Shown here: piece by piece, positions 1-8,298 of the stretch
Layout: each line of letters starts with the position of its first letter
Position numbering within the stretch: position 1 is the first letter of the stretch
DNA from: Umezawaea beigongshangensis
Lineage (GTDB): Bacteria > Actinomycetota > Actinomycetes > Mycobacteriales > Pseudonocardiaceae
NCBI RefSeq assembly: GCF_016464305.1
Contig: NZ_JAEIOJ010000011.1
Span: forward strand, 105,130-169,129
Direction of reading: 5' to 3'
DNA length: 64,000 nucleotides
Made by a program: the position numbers and the translations under genes
Notes under the pieces: generated by a model
What the model saw: the letters and a program-made list of their open reading frames with translations, nothing else
Database searches by the model: none
What the model was told of the DNA's origin: nothing

Positions 1-1
1 G

Positions 2-670
2 GGCGAGATCCTCGGCGTCGCCGGGTTGATGGGGTCCGGGCGCAGCCGACTGGTCCACGCCCTGATGGGTGCCGTGCGGACCACCGGCGGCACGATGAGC
101 CTGGCTGGAAGGCCCTACGCGCCGAAGCACCCCGCCGACGCGGTGCGGTCCGGTGTCGGGCTGGTGCCGGAGGACCGCGCGCGGCAGTCGTTGCTGCCGC
201 TGGCTCCGGTCCGCTGGAACATCTCGCTCGCGGCCCTGCCGCGCATCGCCCACCGGTCCTGGCTCGACCCCGCGGTGGAACGGACGTTCACCGACGAGGT
301 GCGCAAGGCGGTCGAGGTCCGCTGCGCCACGCAGGAGCAGCCGATCGGCACGCTGTCCGGCGGCAACCAGCAGCGAGCGGTCTTCGGCCGCTGGTTCGCC
401 GCGGAACCGCGGCTGCTGCTGCTCGACGAACCCACGCGCGGTGTGGACGTGGCCGCCAAGGCCGGGATCTACCACCTCGTCGAGTCCTTCGCCGCCCGAG
501 GGACGGCCGTCGTCATCGCCTCCTCGGAACTGGAGGAGTTGATGCGACTGGCGCACCGCACCGCGGTGCTCGCGGGCGGGCGGCTCGTCACCACGATCCC
601 GCGGTCCGACTACAGCAAGCACGCGCTGATGACGGCGGCCAACCACGTACCGGAAGGAGCCGCGCAGTGA
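2..670 (+). CDS. Sugar ABC transporter ATP-binding protein, C-terminal part (RbsA-like)
   Basis: Second nucleotide-binding domain of a ribose/monosaccharide-type ABC importer ATPase. The frame is open to the left edge, so the first ATPase domain lies outside the window. The visible N-terminus GEILGVAGLMGSGRS is the degenerate P-loop typical of the second RbsA domain. The signature LSGGNQQRAVFGRW and Walker B LLLLDEPTRGVDV follow at about residues 118-150 of the visible part. The stop overlaps the GTG start of the permease by four bases (GTGA), so the two are translationally coupled. It would power uptake of the sugar released by the secreted hydrolases further down. Family call is firm; the sugar is unknown. 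Confidence 0.93.
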   Translation, partial: GEILGVAGLMGSGRSRLVHALMGAVRTTGGTMSLAGRPYAPKHPADAVRSGVGLVPEDRARQSLLPLAPVRWNISLAALPRIAHRSWLDPAVERTFTDEVRKAVEVRCATQEQPIGTLSGGNQQRAVFGRWFAAEPRLLLLDEPTRGVDVAAKAGIYHLVESFAARGTAVVIASSELEELMRLAHRTAVLAGGRLVTTIPRSDYSKHALMTAANHVPEGAAQ

Positions 671-1662
671 CCTCGTCGCTGATCGAGACCCCACCACCGA
701 AGACCGCGTTCGGCGGGGCGTTCCTGCGCGGCAAGGAGATCGGCGTGGTCATCGCCGTCGCGGTGGCCTTCACCGTCTTCGCCCTGGCCAACGGCAACTT
801 CGCCGGGGTGCCGAACCTCCAGACGATGGGCGTCGACCTCGCCCAGTACGGACTGCTCGCGCTCGGCGTCAGCTTCGTCATCATCACCGGCGGCATCGAC
901 CTGTCCGTCGGGTCCGTGGTGGCGCTCTCGGGGGTGTGGTCGGCCTGGCTGAACGTCCACGCCGGACTCCCCGACGTGATCGCCATCGCCCTGGCCCTGG
1001 TCACCGGCGCGGTGATCGGCGTCGTGCACGGCCTGTCGGTCACGGTGCTGGGGGTGCCGCCGTTCGTGACGACGCTGGTCACGCTCGTGGCGGCCAGGGG
1101 CGCCGCGCTGGCGCTGACCGAGGGCTTCCCGATCGACGGCGTGGGCACGGTGTTCACCGGCATCGCGCAGTACCGGATCGCCGGCGTCCCCGTGCCGACC
1201 CTGCTGTTCGTCGGGGCGTGCGTTCTCGCCTGGCTGTTCCTCGAACGCACCTACCAGGGCCGTCAGCTCTACGCCGTCGGCGGCAACGCCGAGGCCGCGC
1301 GGCTGGCGGGCATCCGCACCCGGCGTCGCGTGATCCTCGCCTACGTCGTGAGCAGCACGTGCGCCGCCGCCGTCGGCGTGCTGGTGACGGCCAGGCTGAC
1401 GGTCGGCCAACCCAGCATCGCCACCGGCTGGGAGCTGAACGCCATCGCCGCCGCCGTGATCGGCGGTGTCGGCCTCGCGGGCGGTGTCGGCCGGGTGGTC
1501 GGCGTCGCCTTCGGCGCGATACTGCTCGTCCTCATCAACAACGGGCTGGTCATCCTGCACGTGTCGCCCTACTACCAGCAGATCGTGCTCGGCGCGGTGC
1601 TCGCCGTCGCCGTGGTGACCGACCGGCTGCGCAGCCGGGGCTTCGAACGGAACCGACGATGA
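667..1662 (+). CDS. Sugar ABC transporter permease (RbsC-like)
   Basis: Integral membrane permease of the ribose/xylose/galactofuranose import family (BPD_transp_2). It has 331 residues and about eight to ten hydrophobic segments. The family hallmark ITGGIDLSVGSV is at about residues 77-88, and a GGNAEAARLAGI cytoplasmic loop, which contacts the ATPase, is near residue 205. The GTG start overlaps the stop of the ATPase gene. No periplasmic-type sugar-binding protein is present downstream, so it is probably encoded before the window. Confidence 0.93.
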   Translation: MTSSLIETPPPKTAFGGAFLRGKEIGVVIAVAVAFTVFALANGNFAGVPNLQTMGVDLAQYGLLALGVSFVIITGGIDLSVGSVVALSGVWSAWLNVHAGLPDVIAIALALVTGAVIGVVHGLSVTVLGVPPFVTTLVTLVAARGAALALTEGFPIDGVGTVFTGIAQYRIAGVPVPTLLFVGACVLAWLFLERTYQGRQLYAVGGNAEAARLAGIRTRRRVILAYVVSSTCAAAVGVLVTARLTVGQPSIATGWELNAIAAAVIGGVGLAGGVGRVVGVAFGAILLVLINNGLVILHVSPYYQQIVLGAVLAVAVVTDRLRSRGFERNRR

Positions 1663-1679
1663 CCCGGGGGAGGGAGCGG

Positions 1680-4052
1680 ATGGCCCGCCTCCTGCTCAGC
1701 ACCCTCGCGGTCGCCCTCGTGGCGAGTGTTGTCACCGTCACCAGGGCCACCGCGGCGCCCGAGCTCACCTACACGCTCGTCGAGGAGTCCAGCGGTCACG
1801 TCCTGAGCGCCACCGGTGCGGGGGGCGACCCGGTCATGACGATCGACTCCTACGCGGGCGACCGCCGCCAGCTGTGGCGGATCGTCGACCTCGGCGACGG
1901 GTTCCGCCGGATCGTCAACGACGGCAACGGGAAGTCCCTGTCCACCGTGAACGGTGCTTCTGGTGACGGTGCGGTCGTGCACCTGTGGGACTACCTGGGT
2001 ACTCACCCCGACCAGCAGTGGCGGATCGACGACGTCGGAGGCGGTGCGGTCACCGTCGCCAACCGGGGGACCGGTCAGCGCCTGCTGTCCACCGAGGACG
2101 GGTCCACGGCCGCGGGCACCGAGACCCAGCTCTGGAGCCGCACCGCGGGACGAGCCGGACAGACGTGGAAGCTCGTGCCGACCGAACTGGTCCGCGAGCT
2201 GACCGTGCACGCGGACGACGTCGTCAGCCGGGTGCCGAACACGCACGTCGCCGCGGGCCTGGAGGACGTGAACCACGAGATCTACGGCGGTCTCTACAGC
2301 CAGATGGTGTTCGGCGAGGCGTTCGCGGAACCCGCGTACCAGCCCGGTGTGAGCGGGATGTGGCGCGCGACCTCCACGGGGGACGCGCGCGGCGAGTACG
2401 CCCTCGACACGACGGACCCGTTCAAGGGCGAGCAGGCCCAGCGCGTCCGGTTCGTCTCCGGGCGCGGCGGTGTCGGCGTGGAGAACCGGGGGCTCAACCG
2501 GCAGGGGCTCGGCCTCGTGGCGGGAAGGCCCTACGAGGGAACGATCGTGCTCCGCACCGACCACACCGTGCGCGTGGCCCTGCAGAACGCCGACGGCAGC
2601 CGCACCCACGCCCGCGCCGAGGTCCGCGCCTCCGGAGCCGGGTGGCGCACCGCCACGTTCACGCTGACCCCGAACGCGACCGACGCGCACGCCCGGTTCG
2701 TCGTCGAACTGACCCGGCCAGGCACGGTCGACATCGGCTACGCCTTCCTGGAACCCGGCGCGTGGGGCCGCTTCCAGGGCCAGCACGTGCGCAAGGACGT
2801 CGTCGACGCGATGGTGCGGCAGGGCTTGAAGGCCATCCGGTTCGGCGGGTGCGCCAACAGCGGCTGCGGCGACGTCTCCGAGTACCGCTGGAAGGCGATG
2901 ATCGGCGACGTCGTGCGGCGCCCCGTGACCAGGGGCTTCTGGTACCCGTACGAGTCCAACGGGTGGGGGATCTTCGAGTTCCTCCAGCTGGGCGAGGCGA
3001 TGGGCGTGGAAGCGGTCCCGTCGCTCAACATCGACGAGACGTCCCAGGACGTGGCCGACCTGCTCCAGTACCTGTACGGTCCGACGAACTCGGAGTGGGG
3101 CGCACGGCGCGCCGCCGACGGCCACCCCGCGCCGTACTCGGTGCGGCGGATCCAGCTCGGCAACGAGAACGCCGTCGACGAGACCTACTGGCAGAAGTTC
3201 AAGGCGCTCGCGGACGTCGTCTGGTCCTACGACCCGACGATCGTGCTCGTGGTCGGCGACTTCACCTACAGCGACGTGATCGTCGACCCGTTCCGCTTCA
3301 CCGGCGGCGGCAAGGTGAACACGCTCGCCGCCCACCAGAAGATCTTGAACCTGTCGAAGCAGTACGGTGCCGTGGTCGACTTCGACATCCACCTGTGGAC
3401 GCAGCAGACAGACGGTGTGGAGTCGCAGATCCGCGCGCTGGACAGCTACGTCGACCAGCTCGGCCGGATCAGCCCCGGCGCCCAGTACCGCGTGGTCGTC
3501 TTCGAGCTGAACGCCGACCGGCACGACCTGGCCCGCGCACTGGCCAACGCCTACACGATCAACGCGTTGCAGCGCAGGCCGAAGGTGGACGTGGTGTCGT
3601 CGGCCAACGCCCTCCAGGTGGACGGGCAGAACGACAACGGCTGGAACCAGGGCCTGATCTTCCTGAACCAGAACGCGGTCTGGGGCCAGCCGCCCTACTA
3701 CGTCCACCAGATGAAGGCGAAGTCGTGGCTGCCCGACGTGGTCCGCGCCGACATCACCGGGGGGAACGCGCTCGTCAACGCCACCGCGCTCGCCTCGGCC
3801 GACGGAGAGCAGTTGTCGATCGACGTGGTCAACGCCACCGGCGAGTCGCTGACCTACACCGTCCGCCTCGACGGGTTCCGCGCCGACACGGCTGCGGTGA
3901 CCACCCTGGACGGTCGGCCGAACGGCGTGAACACCGCAGGCAACCCGCACAACGTGGTGCCGCACGACTCCACGGTCCACATCGCCGGGGGAACCACGCT
4001 CACCCACACGTTCCCGGCCAACTCGTACACGTCGCTGCGCCTGCGCGGCTAG
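1680..4052 (+). CDS. Secreted RICIN-domain GH51-like glycoside hydrolase
   Basis: Secreted glycan-degrading enzyme of 790 residues. The ATG at 1680 is preferred because a GGGGGAGGGAG ribosome site precedes it and the product starts directly with a Sec signal peptide (MARLLLSTLAVALVASVV). An ATG at 1659 overlapping the permease stop is the alternative. After the signal come three QxW-type beta-trefoil repeats (QLWRI, QQWRI, QTWKL; about residues 30-165), a carbohydrate-binding module. The catalytic part begins near residue 190 with GLEDVNHEIYGG, like the FEDINHAxDGGLY entry of GH51 arabinofuranosidases. A clan-A GNE motif (about residue 495) and a VVFELN strand (about residue 608) are the likely acid/base and nucleophile glutamates. 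Substrate is inferred only (arabinan-like or another plant or microbial glycan). Confidence 0.82.
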   Translation: MARLLLSTLAVALVASVVTVTRATAAPELTYTLVEESSGHVLSATGAGGDPVMTIDSYAGDRRQLWRIVDLGDGFRRIVNDGNGKSLSTVNGASGDGAVVHLWDYLGTHPDQQWRIDDVGGGAVTVANRGTGQRLLSTEDGSTAAGTETQLWSRTAGRAGQTWKLVPTELVRELTVHADDVVSRVPNTHVAAGLEDVNHEIYGGLYSQMVFGEAFAEPAYQPGVSGMWRATSTGDARGEYALDTTDPFKGEQAQRVRFVSGRGGVGVENRGLNRQGLGLVAGRPYEGTIVLRTDHTVRVALQNADGSRTHARAEVRASGAGWRTATFTLTPNATDAHARFVVELTRPGTVDIGYAFLEPGAWGRFQGQHVRKDVVDAMVRQGLKAIRFGGCANSGCGDVSEYRWKAMIGDVVRRPVTRGFWYPYESNGWGIFEFLQLGEAMGVEAVPSLNIDETSQDVADLLQYLYGPTNSEWGARRAADGHPAPYSVRRIQLGNENAVDETYWQKFKALADVVWSYDPTIVLVVGDFTYSDVIVDPFRFTGGGKVNTLAAHQKILNLSKQYGAVVDFDIHLWTQQTDGVESQIRALDSYVDQLGRISPGAQYRVVVFELNADRHDLARALANAYTINALQRRPKVDVVSSANALQVDGQNDNGWNQGLIFLNQNAVWGQPPYYVHQMKAKSWLPDVVRADITGGNALVNATALASADGEQLSIDVVNATGESLTYTVRLDGFRADTAAVTTLDGRPNGVNTAGNPHNVVPHDSTVHIAGGTTLTHTFPANSYTSLRLRG

Positions 4053-4072
4053 CACCCAGGGGGAGGAACGAG

Positions 4073-4972
4073 ATGCTGACACACCAGGCCGAAGCGGTCC
4101 TCGACGCGCGCGCCGAGCACGCCGAGGGGCCCCTGTGGGACGACGTGCGCCAGGAGCTGGTGTGGGTGGACCTCTACGCGGGGCTCGTGCACCGGGCCGC
4201 GTGGTCCTCCGGCGGCCTCGACCTCGTTCGCACCCACGAACTCGGTCAAGCCGTCGGGGCGGTCGTGCCGTGCGCGTCCCCCGACGACGGCTGGGTCGTC
4301 GCGAGCGAGTTCGGCTTCGCCCTGCTCGGCGTCGACGGTTCCGTGACGACGTTGGCCGAACCCGAACGGGTGCACGGTGGACGCACCCGGATGAACGACG
4401 GGTGCTGCGACCCGCGCGGCCGGATGTGGGCGGGCAGCATGGCCCACGACCGCACGCCGGGAGCCGGGTCGCTGTACCGGCTCGAAGGCACCCGGACGGA
4501 GCGCGTGCTCGGCGACGTGACGATCTCGAACGGGATCGCCTGGCGCGACCAGGACGCGTTCCACTACGTCGACACGCCCACCCAGCGTGTCGACCTGGTC
4601 GAGCTGGACCGGGACAGCCGCCTGCTCCGCCGGGAGGCGGCGTTCGGGATCGACCCGGACCTCGGCGCGCCCGACGGGATGACCGCGGACGCGGAGGGCT
4701 GCCTGTGGATCGCGTTGTGGGGTGGTTCGGCCGTGGTGCGGTTCAGCCCGCGCGGGGAGGTGCTGGAGCGGGTCGACGTGCCCGCCACGCAGGTCAGCAG
4801 CTGCTGCTTCGGCGGCCCGGACCTGTCGGTGCTGTTCGTGACGACCTCGCAGGAGAACTTCTCTCCCGAGCGGTCGGCCGCGGAACCCCACGCGGGCAAG
4901 GTCTTCGCGGTCCGGACGGCAGTCACCGGACTGCCCGCCGACCGGTTCCGACCCGAGAGGAGCAACTCGTGA
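4073..4972 (+). CDS. SMP-30/gluconolactonase family sugar lactonase
   Basis: Cytosolic six-bladed beta-propeller lactonase of 299 residues. A GGGGGAGGAACG ribosome site precedes the ATG. Metal-ligand motifs of the SMP-30 family are visible: AEGPLW (Glu near residue 17), SNGIAW (Asn near 152) and PDGMTAD (Asp near 200). It would hydrolyse the sugar-1,5- or 1,4-lactone made by the adjacent Gfo/Idh/MocA dehydrogenase to the aldonate. Its stop overlaps the next GTG start by four bases, which supports coupled expression. Confidence 0.88.
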   Translation: MLTHQAEAVLDARAEHAEGPLWDDVRQELVWVDLYAGLVHRAAWSSGGLDLVRTHELGQAVGAVVPCASPDDGWVVASEFGFALLGVDGSVTTLAEPERVHGGRTRMNDGCCDPRGRMWAGSMAHDRTPGAGSLYRLEGTRTERVLGDVTISNGIAWRDQDAFHYVDTPTQRVDLVELDRDSRLLRREAAFGIDPDLGAPDGMTADAEGCLWIALWGGSAVVRFSPRGEVLERVDVPATQVSSCCFGGPDLSVLFVTTSQENFSPERSAAEPHAGKVFAVRTAVTGLPADRFRPERSNS

Positions 4973-5961
4973 CCAGGATCGCCCTGGTGGGGTGCGGCGC
5001 GATGGGCGAGATCGTGGCCCGCTCCGTGTACGCCGGACCGGACGCGCCGACGCTCGTCGCCGCCGTCGACCCCGACCTCGGCCGCGCGGCCAGGGTCGCG
5101 GCGGTGACCGGTGCCGCGCCGTTCGCCACGCTGGCAGAGGCGCTGCGGGTCACCGGCGCCACCGCGGCCGACGTGCGCGTGCCGCACCACCTGCACGCGG
5201 AGGTCGTGCTGGAGGCGCTGAAAGCGGGCTGCCACGTGCTGGTGGAGAAACCCCTCGCCACGAGCCTGCCGGAAGCGCGGCGGATGGTGGAGGCCGCGGT
5301 GGACAGCGGACTCGTCCTCGCGGTGGCCGAGAACTACCCGCACCTGCGGGCCGTGCTCGACGCCCGTGCGGCGCTCGACGCCGGGGAGGTCGGCGACGTG
5401 CTCGCGATCCTGTCCACCCGCGCCTACCGGGTGGACGGCGTGTGGATCCGCGACGGCTGGCGCCGGGGCGAGGGGCCCTCCAGCGGCGTCCTGCTCGACC
5501 AGGGGACCCACCAGGTCAGCCTGATCCGCCACCTGAGCGGCCCCGTCGAGGTGGTGACGGCGCACCCGGCGGGAGGCAGGGCCTCCGACGCCGTGGTGCT
5601 GACCCTCCGGATGACGAGCGGCGGGATCGCGACGTCGTTGCTGACCTGGTCCAGTCCAGGACCCGCGGTGCAGACCGAGGCGACGGTGGTGGGCACCGGC
5701 GGGCGGCTCGACGTCGTGGTCGACTACGGCGGCACCGGGGGAGCGTGCCGCCTCTGGACGCCAGACGGGAGCGAGAGCCGGGGCGCCGAGAACTACTACG
5801 ACAGTCATCGGCTCGTGGTCGACGACTGGCTCCGCGCGATCCGCGTCGGCGGCGAAGCGGTCGTGCCGGGACGGGAGGGGTTCGACGACCTGGCCGTCGT
5901 CCTGGCCGCCGTCGACTCGCTGGAGCGGGACGGCGCCCCCGTCGCGGTGGAGCGGGCATGA
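4969..5961 (+). CDS. Gfo/Idh/MocA family sugar dehydrogenase
   Basis: NAD(P)-dependent oxidoreductase of 330 residues. The Rossmann motif VGCGAMG is at about residues 7-13, the EKP cofactor/catalytic lysine motif (VEKPLA) near residue 93, and the C-terminal-domain motif LDQGTHQ near residue 178 carries the expected catalytic histidine. The start is a GTG inside the GTGA overlap with the lactonase gene. In this operon it most likely oxidises the imported aldose at C1 to the lactone. The sugar cannot be read from the sequence. Confidence 0.9.
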   Translation: MTRIALVGCGAMGEIVARSVYAGPDAPTLVAAVDPDLGRAARVAAVTGAAPFATLAEALRVTGATAADVRVPHHLHAEVVLEALKAGCHVLVEKPLATSLPEARRMVEAAVDSGLVLAVAENYPHLRAVLDARAALDAGEVGDVLAILSTRAYRVDGVWIRDGWRRGEGPSSGVLLDQGTHQVSLIRHLSGPVEVVTAHPAGGRASDAVVLTLRMTSGGIATSLLTWSSPGPAVQTEATVVGTGGRLDVVVDYGGTGGACRLWTPDGSESRGAENYYDSHRLVVDDWLRAIRVGGEAVVPGREGFDDLAVVLAAVDSLERDGAPVAVERA

Positions 5962-6908
5962 GGCGCCTGGACGCCGCGTGCCTCGGCGAGAGCATGGCGC
6001 AGCTCGTTCCCGCCGACGGCAGGTCCCTGCGCTCGGCGGGGAGCTTCGCGCTCACCACGGCGGGCGCGGAGTCGAACGTCGCGCAGGGCCTCGCGCTGCT
6101 CGGCAGCACGGTCGCGTGGGTCAGCCTGGTCGGCGACGACGCGCTGGGCGCAAGGGTGCTCGACGACGTCGCGGCCGCCGGGGTGGACGTGTCGCTGACC
6201 CTGCGCCGCGACCGGAACCGCACCGGGTTCTTCCTCAAGGACCCGGCGGCGGACGGCTCGCGGATCACCTACTACCGCGACGGGTCCGCCGCGTCGCACC
6301 TGTCCCGCGCCGACGTGGACCGGGCGTTCGCCGCGCGCCCCCGGCACCTGCACCTGTCCGGTGTGACCCCCGCGCTGTCGGTGTCGTGTGCGGACGCCGT
6401 CGGGCACGCGCTCGCGGTCGCGCCCGAACTCGGCGTGTCGACCAGCTTCGACGTCAACCACCGGCCGGTGCTGTGGGCGGACCCCCGTGAGGCCGCCCTG
6501 ACCCTGCGCGGTCTCGCGCGGCAGGCGGACGTGGTGTTCGTCGGGCTCGACGAGGCGACCGCGCTGTGGGGGACGACGACCCCGGACCAGGTGCGCGACC
6601 TGCTTCCCGAACCGCAGACCCTGGTCGTCAAGGACGGAGCGGTCGACGCGACGACGTTCACCGCGGACGGTCGGTTCACCGAGCCCGCGCTACCCGTGCA
6701 GGTCGTGGAACCGGTCGGCGCAGGCGACGCCTTCGCGGCCGGGTGGTTGCACGCGATGCTGATCGACCTGCCGCACCCGGCACGTCTGCGTCTCGGGCAC
6801 CTGATGGCCGAGGCCGCACTCACGTCGCTGTCCGACCACGTCACGACCACCCGTCCGCCAGCTGACCTGGTCCGCGAGGCGGCCCGGGCCACGGCAGCAG
6901 GGAGCTGA
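5958..6908 (+). CDS. PfkB-family sugar kinase, probably 2-keto-3-deoxygluconate-type
   Basis: Ribokinase/PfkB-fold kinase of 316 residues. It starts with ATGA overlapping the dehydrogenase stop. The N-terminal part has GESMAQLVPADG and TAGAESNVAQGLALLG substrate-lid motifs as in KDG kinases. The C-terminal PfkB signature EPVGAGDAFAAGW carries the catalytic Asp near residue 257. Placed between a dehydrogenase/lactonase pair and a KDPG-type aldolase, it would phosphorylate a 2-keto-3-deoxy sugar acid. Confidence 0.88.
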   Translation: MRRLDAACLGESMAQLVPADGRSLRSAGSFALTTAGAESNVAQGLALLGSTVAWVSLVGDDALGARVLDDVAAAGVDVSLTLRRDRNRTGFFLKDPAADGSRITYYRDGSAASHLSRADVDRAFAARPRHLHLSGVTPALSVSCADAVGHALAVAPELGVSTSFDVNHRPVLWADPREAALTLRGLARQADVVFVGLDEATALWGTTTPDQVRDLLPEPQTLVVKDGAVDATTFTADGRFTEPALPVQVVEPVGAGDAFAAGWLHAMLIDLPHPARLRLGHLMAEAALTSLSDHVTTTRPPADLVREAARATAAGS

Positions 6909-6909
6909 C

Positions 6910-7680
6910 ATGTCCCAGTCCGTAGACCGGGCCGCCGCCATCCTCGACGCCTGCGCGCCCGGCCCGCAGCGGCTCCCCCACCTCGCCGGGCTGCTCGGCG
7001 TGCACCGCTCGACCGTGCTGCGCCTGCTCCAGACACTGGAGCGGCACCGCCTGGTGCGCAGGCTCGACGACCTCACCTGGACCATCGGCTACGGGTTGAT
7101 CGGTCTGGCCGTGGAGACGCTGGACCGGATGGACCTGCGCACCGCTGCCCGGCCCAAGCTGGAGCTGCTGGGGCGGGAGGTCGGGCACACCGTCCACCTC
7201 GCTCAGCTCGACGGGCACGACATCGTCTACGTCGACAAGGTCGAGGGCAACGGCGCCGTGCGGATGGCGTCTCGCATCGGCGCGCCCGTCCAGGTGCACA
7301 CGGCCGGCGTGGCCAAGGCGATCCTGGCCGGACTGCCGCCCGACCGGTGCGAAGCGGTTCTCGCGTCGGCGTCGTTCGAGCGGTTCACCGACTCGACCAT
7401 CACCGACCGCGCCGAGTTCACCGCCGAACTGGCCAAGGTCCGCAGACAGGGGTACGCGGTGGACGACGGCGAGTACGAGAACTACCTCGCCTGCATCGCC
7501 GTCCCGGTCCGCGACGGCAGCGGCTCCATCCGCGCGGGCGTGTCGATCTCGGCGCTGTGCGCCATCGAACGGTTGGAGAAGCTCCGCCGCCACGTGCCCC
7601 GGTTGTGGGAGGTGGCCTCGGAGATCTCGCGGGAACTGGGCTGGAGCGGGCCCGCGGGGGTGAGCCGCAGTGCCGGATGA
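6910..7680 (+). CDS. IclR family transcriptional regulator
   Basis: One-domain-pair IclR protein of 256 residues. The N-terminal winged helix has a recognition region LGVHRSTVLRLLQTLERH (about residues 30-48). The C-terminal effector-binding domain has HLAQLDGHDIVYVDKVEG and the closing GVSISAL stretch. It begins one base after the kinase stop and overlaps the aldolase start by 11 bp, so it is co-transcribed with the pathway it probably controls. IclR proteins of this type usually sense a pathway intermediate such as a keto-deoxy sugar acid (family knowledge). Confidence 0.93.
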   Translation: MSQSVDRAAAILDACAPGPQRLPHLAGLLGVHRSTVLRLLQTLERHRLVRRLDDLTWTIGYGLIGLAVETLDRMDLRTAARPKLELLGREVGHTVHLAQLDGHDIVYVDKVEGNGAVRMASRIGAPVQVHTAGVAKAILAGLPPDRCEAVLASASFERFTDSTITDRAEFTAELAKVRRQGYAVDDGEYENYLACIAVPVRDGSGSIRAGVSISALCAIERLEKLRRHVPRLWEVASEISRELGWSGPAGVSRSAG

Positions 7681-8269
7681 CCTCTTCACGACCCACCTCG
7701 GGAACTTCCCGGTCATGGTGATCCTGCGCGGTCACGATCCGTCGACGACGGTGCGGCTGTGCGAGCGCGCGGTGTCCCTCGGCGTCGAGCTGGTCGAGGT
7801 TCCCTGGCACGGTGAGCGGTCCGGGCCGTCCTTGACCGCGGCGCTCGACTGGGCGCGTGATCGTCCGACCGTGCGGATCGGCGCGGGCACGGTGACCACC
7901 GCGGAGGTGTTCCGCGCGGTGCACGCGCTCGGAGTCGAGTTCACCGTCGCGCCCGGCTTCGACCTCGGTGTGGTCGAAGCAGCCGCCGCAGCGGGCGTCC
8001 CGCACCTGCCCGGTGTCGCCACCGGCACCGAGGTCTCCGCCGCGCTCGCCGCCGGATGTCTGTGGCAGAAGGCCTTCCCCGCCTCCCTGCTGACGCCCGC
8101 GTGGTTCACCGCGCTGCGCGCCCCGTTCCCCGGTGTGCGCTTCGTGGCGACCGGTGGAGTGGACGCGGGCAACGCCGCCGCCTTTCTCGACGCGGGCGCG
8201 AGCGCCGTGTCGCTCGGCAGCGCCTTCACCGGTGCCGACCCGGAGGTCATCAGATCCCTCGCGCGCTGA
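7670..8269 (+). CDS. KDPG-type bifunctional aldolase (Eda family)
   Basis: Class I aldolase of 199 residues that would split 2-keto-3-deoxy-6-phospho sugar acids to pyruvate and glyceraldehyde 3-phosphate. The Schiff-base lysine is Lys134 in WQKAFPAS (family KFFPA). Other expected sites are Glu43 (LVEVP), Thr74 (RIGAGTV), Pro95 (VAPGF) and ATGGV. Oddly, the usual TLRT segment after Glu43 is replaced by PWHG, so the phosphate/carboxylate contact made there by Arg in E. coli Eda is missing. The GTG start overlaps the IclR stop by 11 bp. Confidence 0.87.
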   Translation: MPDDLFTTHLGNFPVMVILRGHDPSTTVRLCERAVSLGVELVEVPWHGERSGPSLTAALDWARDRPTVRIGAGTVTTAEVFRAVHALGVEFTVAPGFDLGVVEAAAAAGVPHLPGVATGTEVSAALAAGCLWQKAFPASLLTPAWFTALRAPFPGVRFVATGGVDAGNAAAFLDAGASAVSLGSAFTGADPEVIRSLAR

Positions 8270-8298
8270 ACCATCCCACCGCAGAACTGGAGACGACG

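Noticed and set aside
936..4052. A 1038-residue frame running through the permease gene into the hydrolase
   Set aside because: The first 240 residues are Arg/Pro-rich shadow sequence antiparallel to permease codon bias; the signal peptide and ribosome site at 1680 mark the real start.
1572..4082. Long minus-strand frame (836 aa) opposite the hydrolase
   Set aside because: Val/Asp/Arg-rich composition typical of antisense of a high-GC gene, with no motif.
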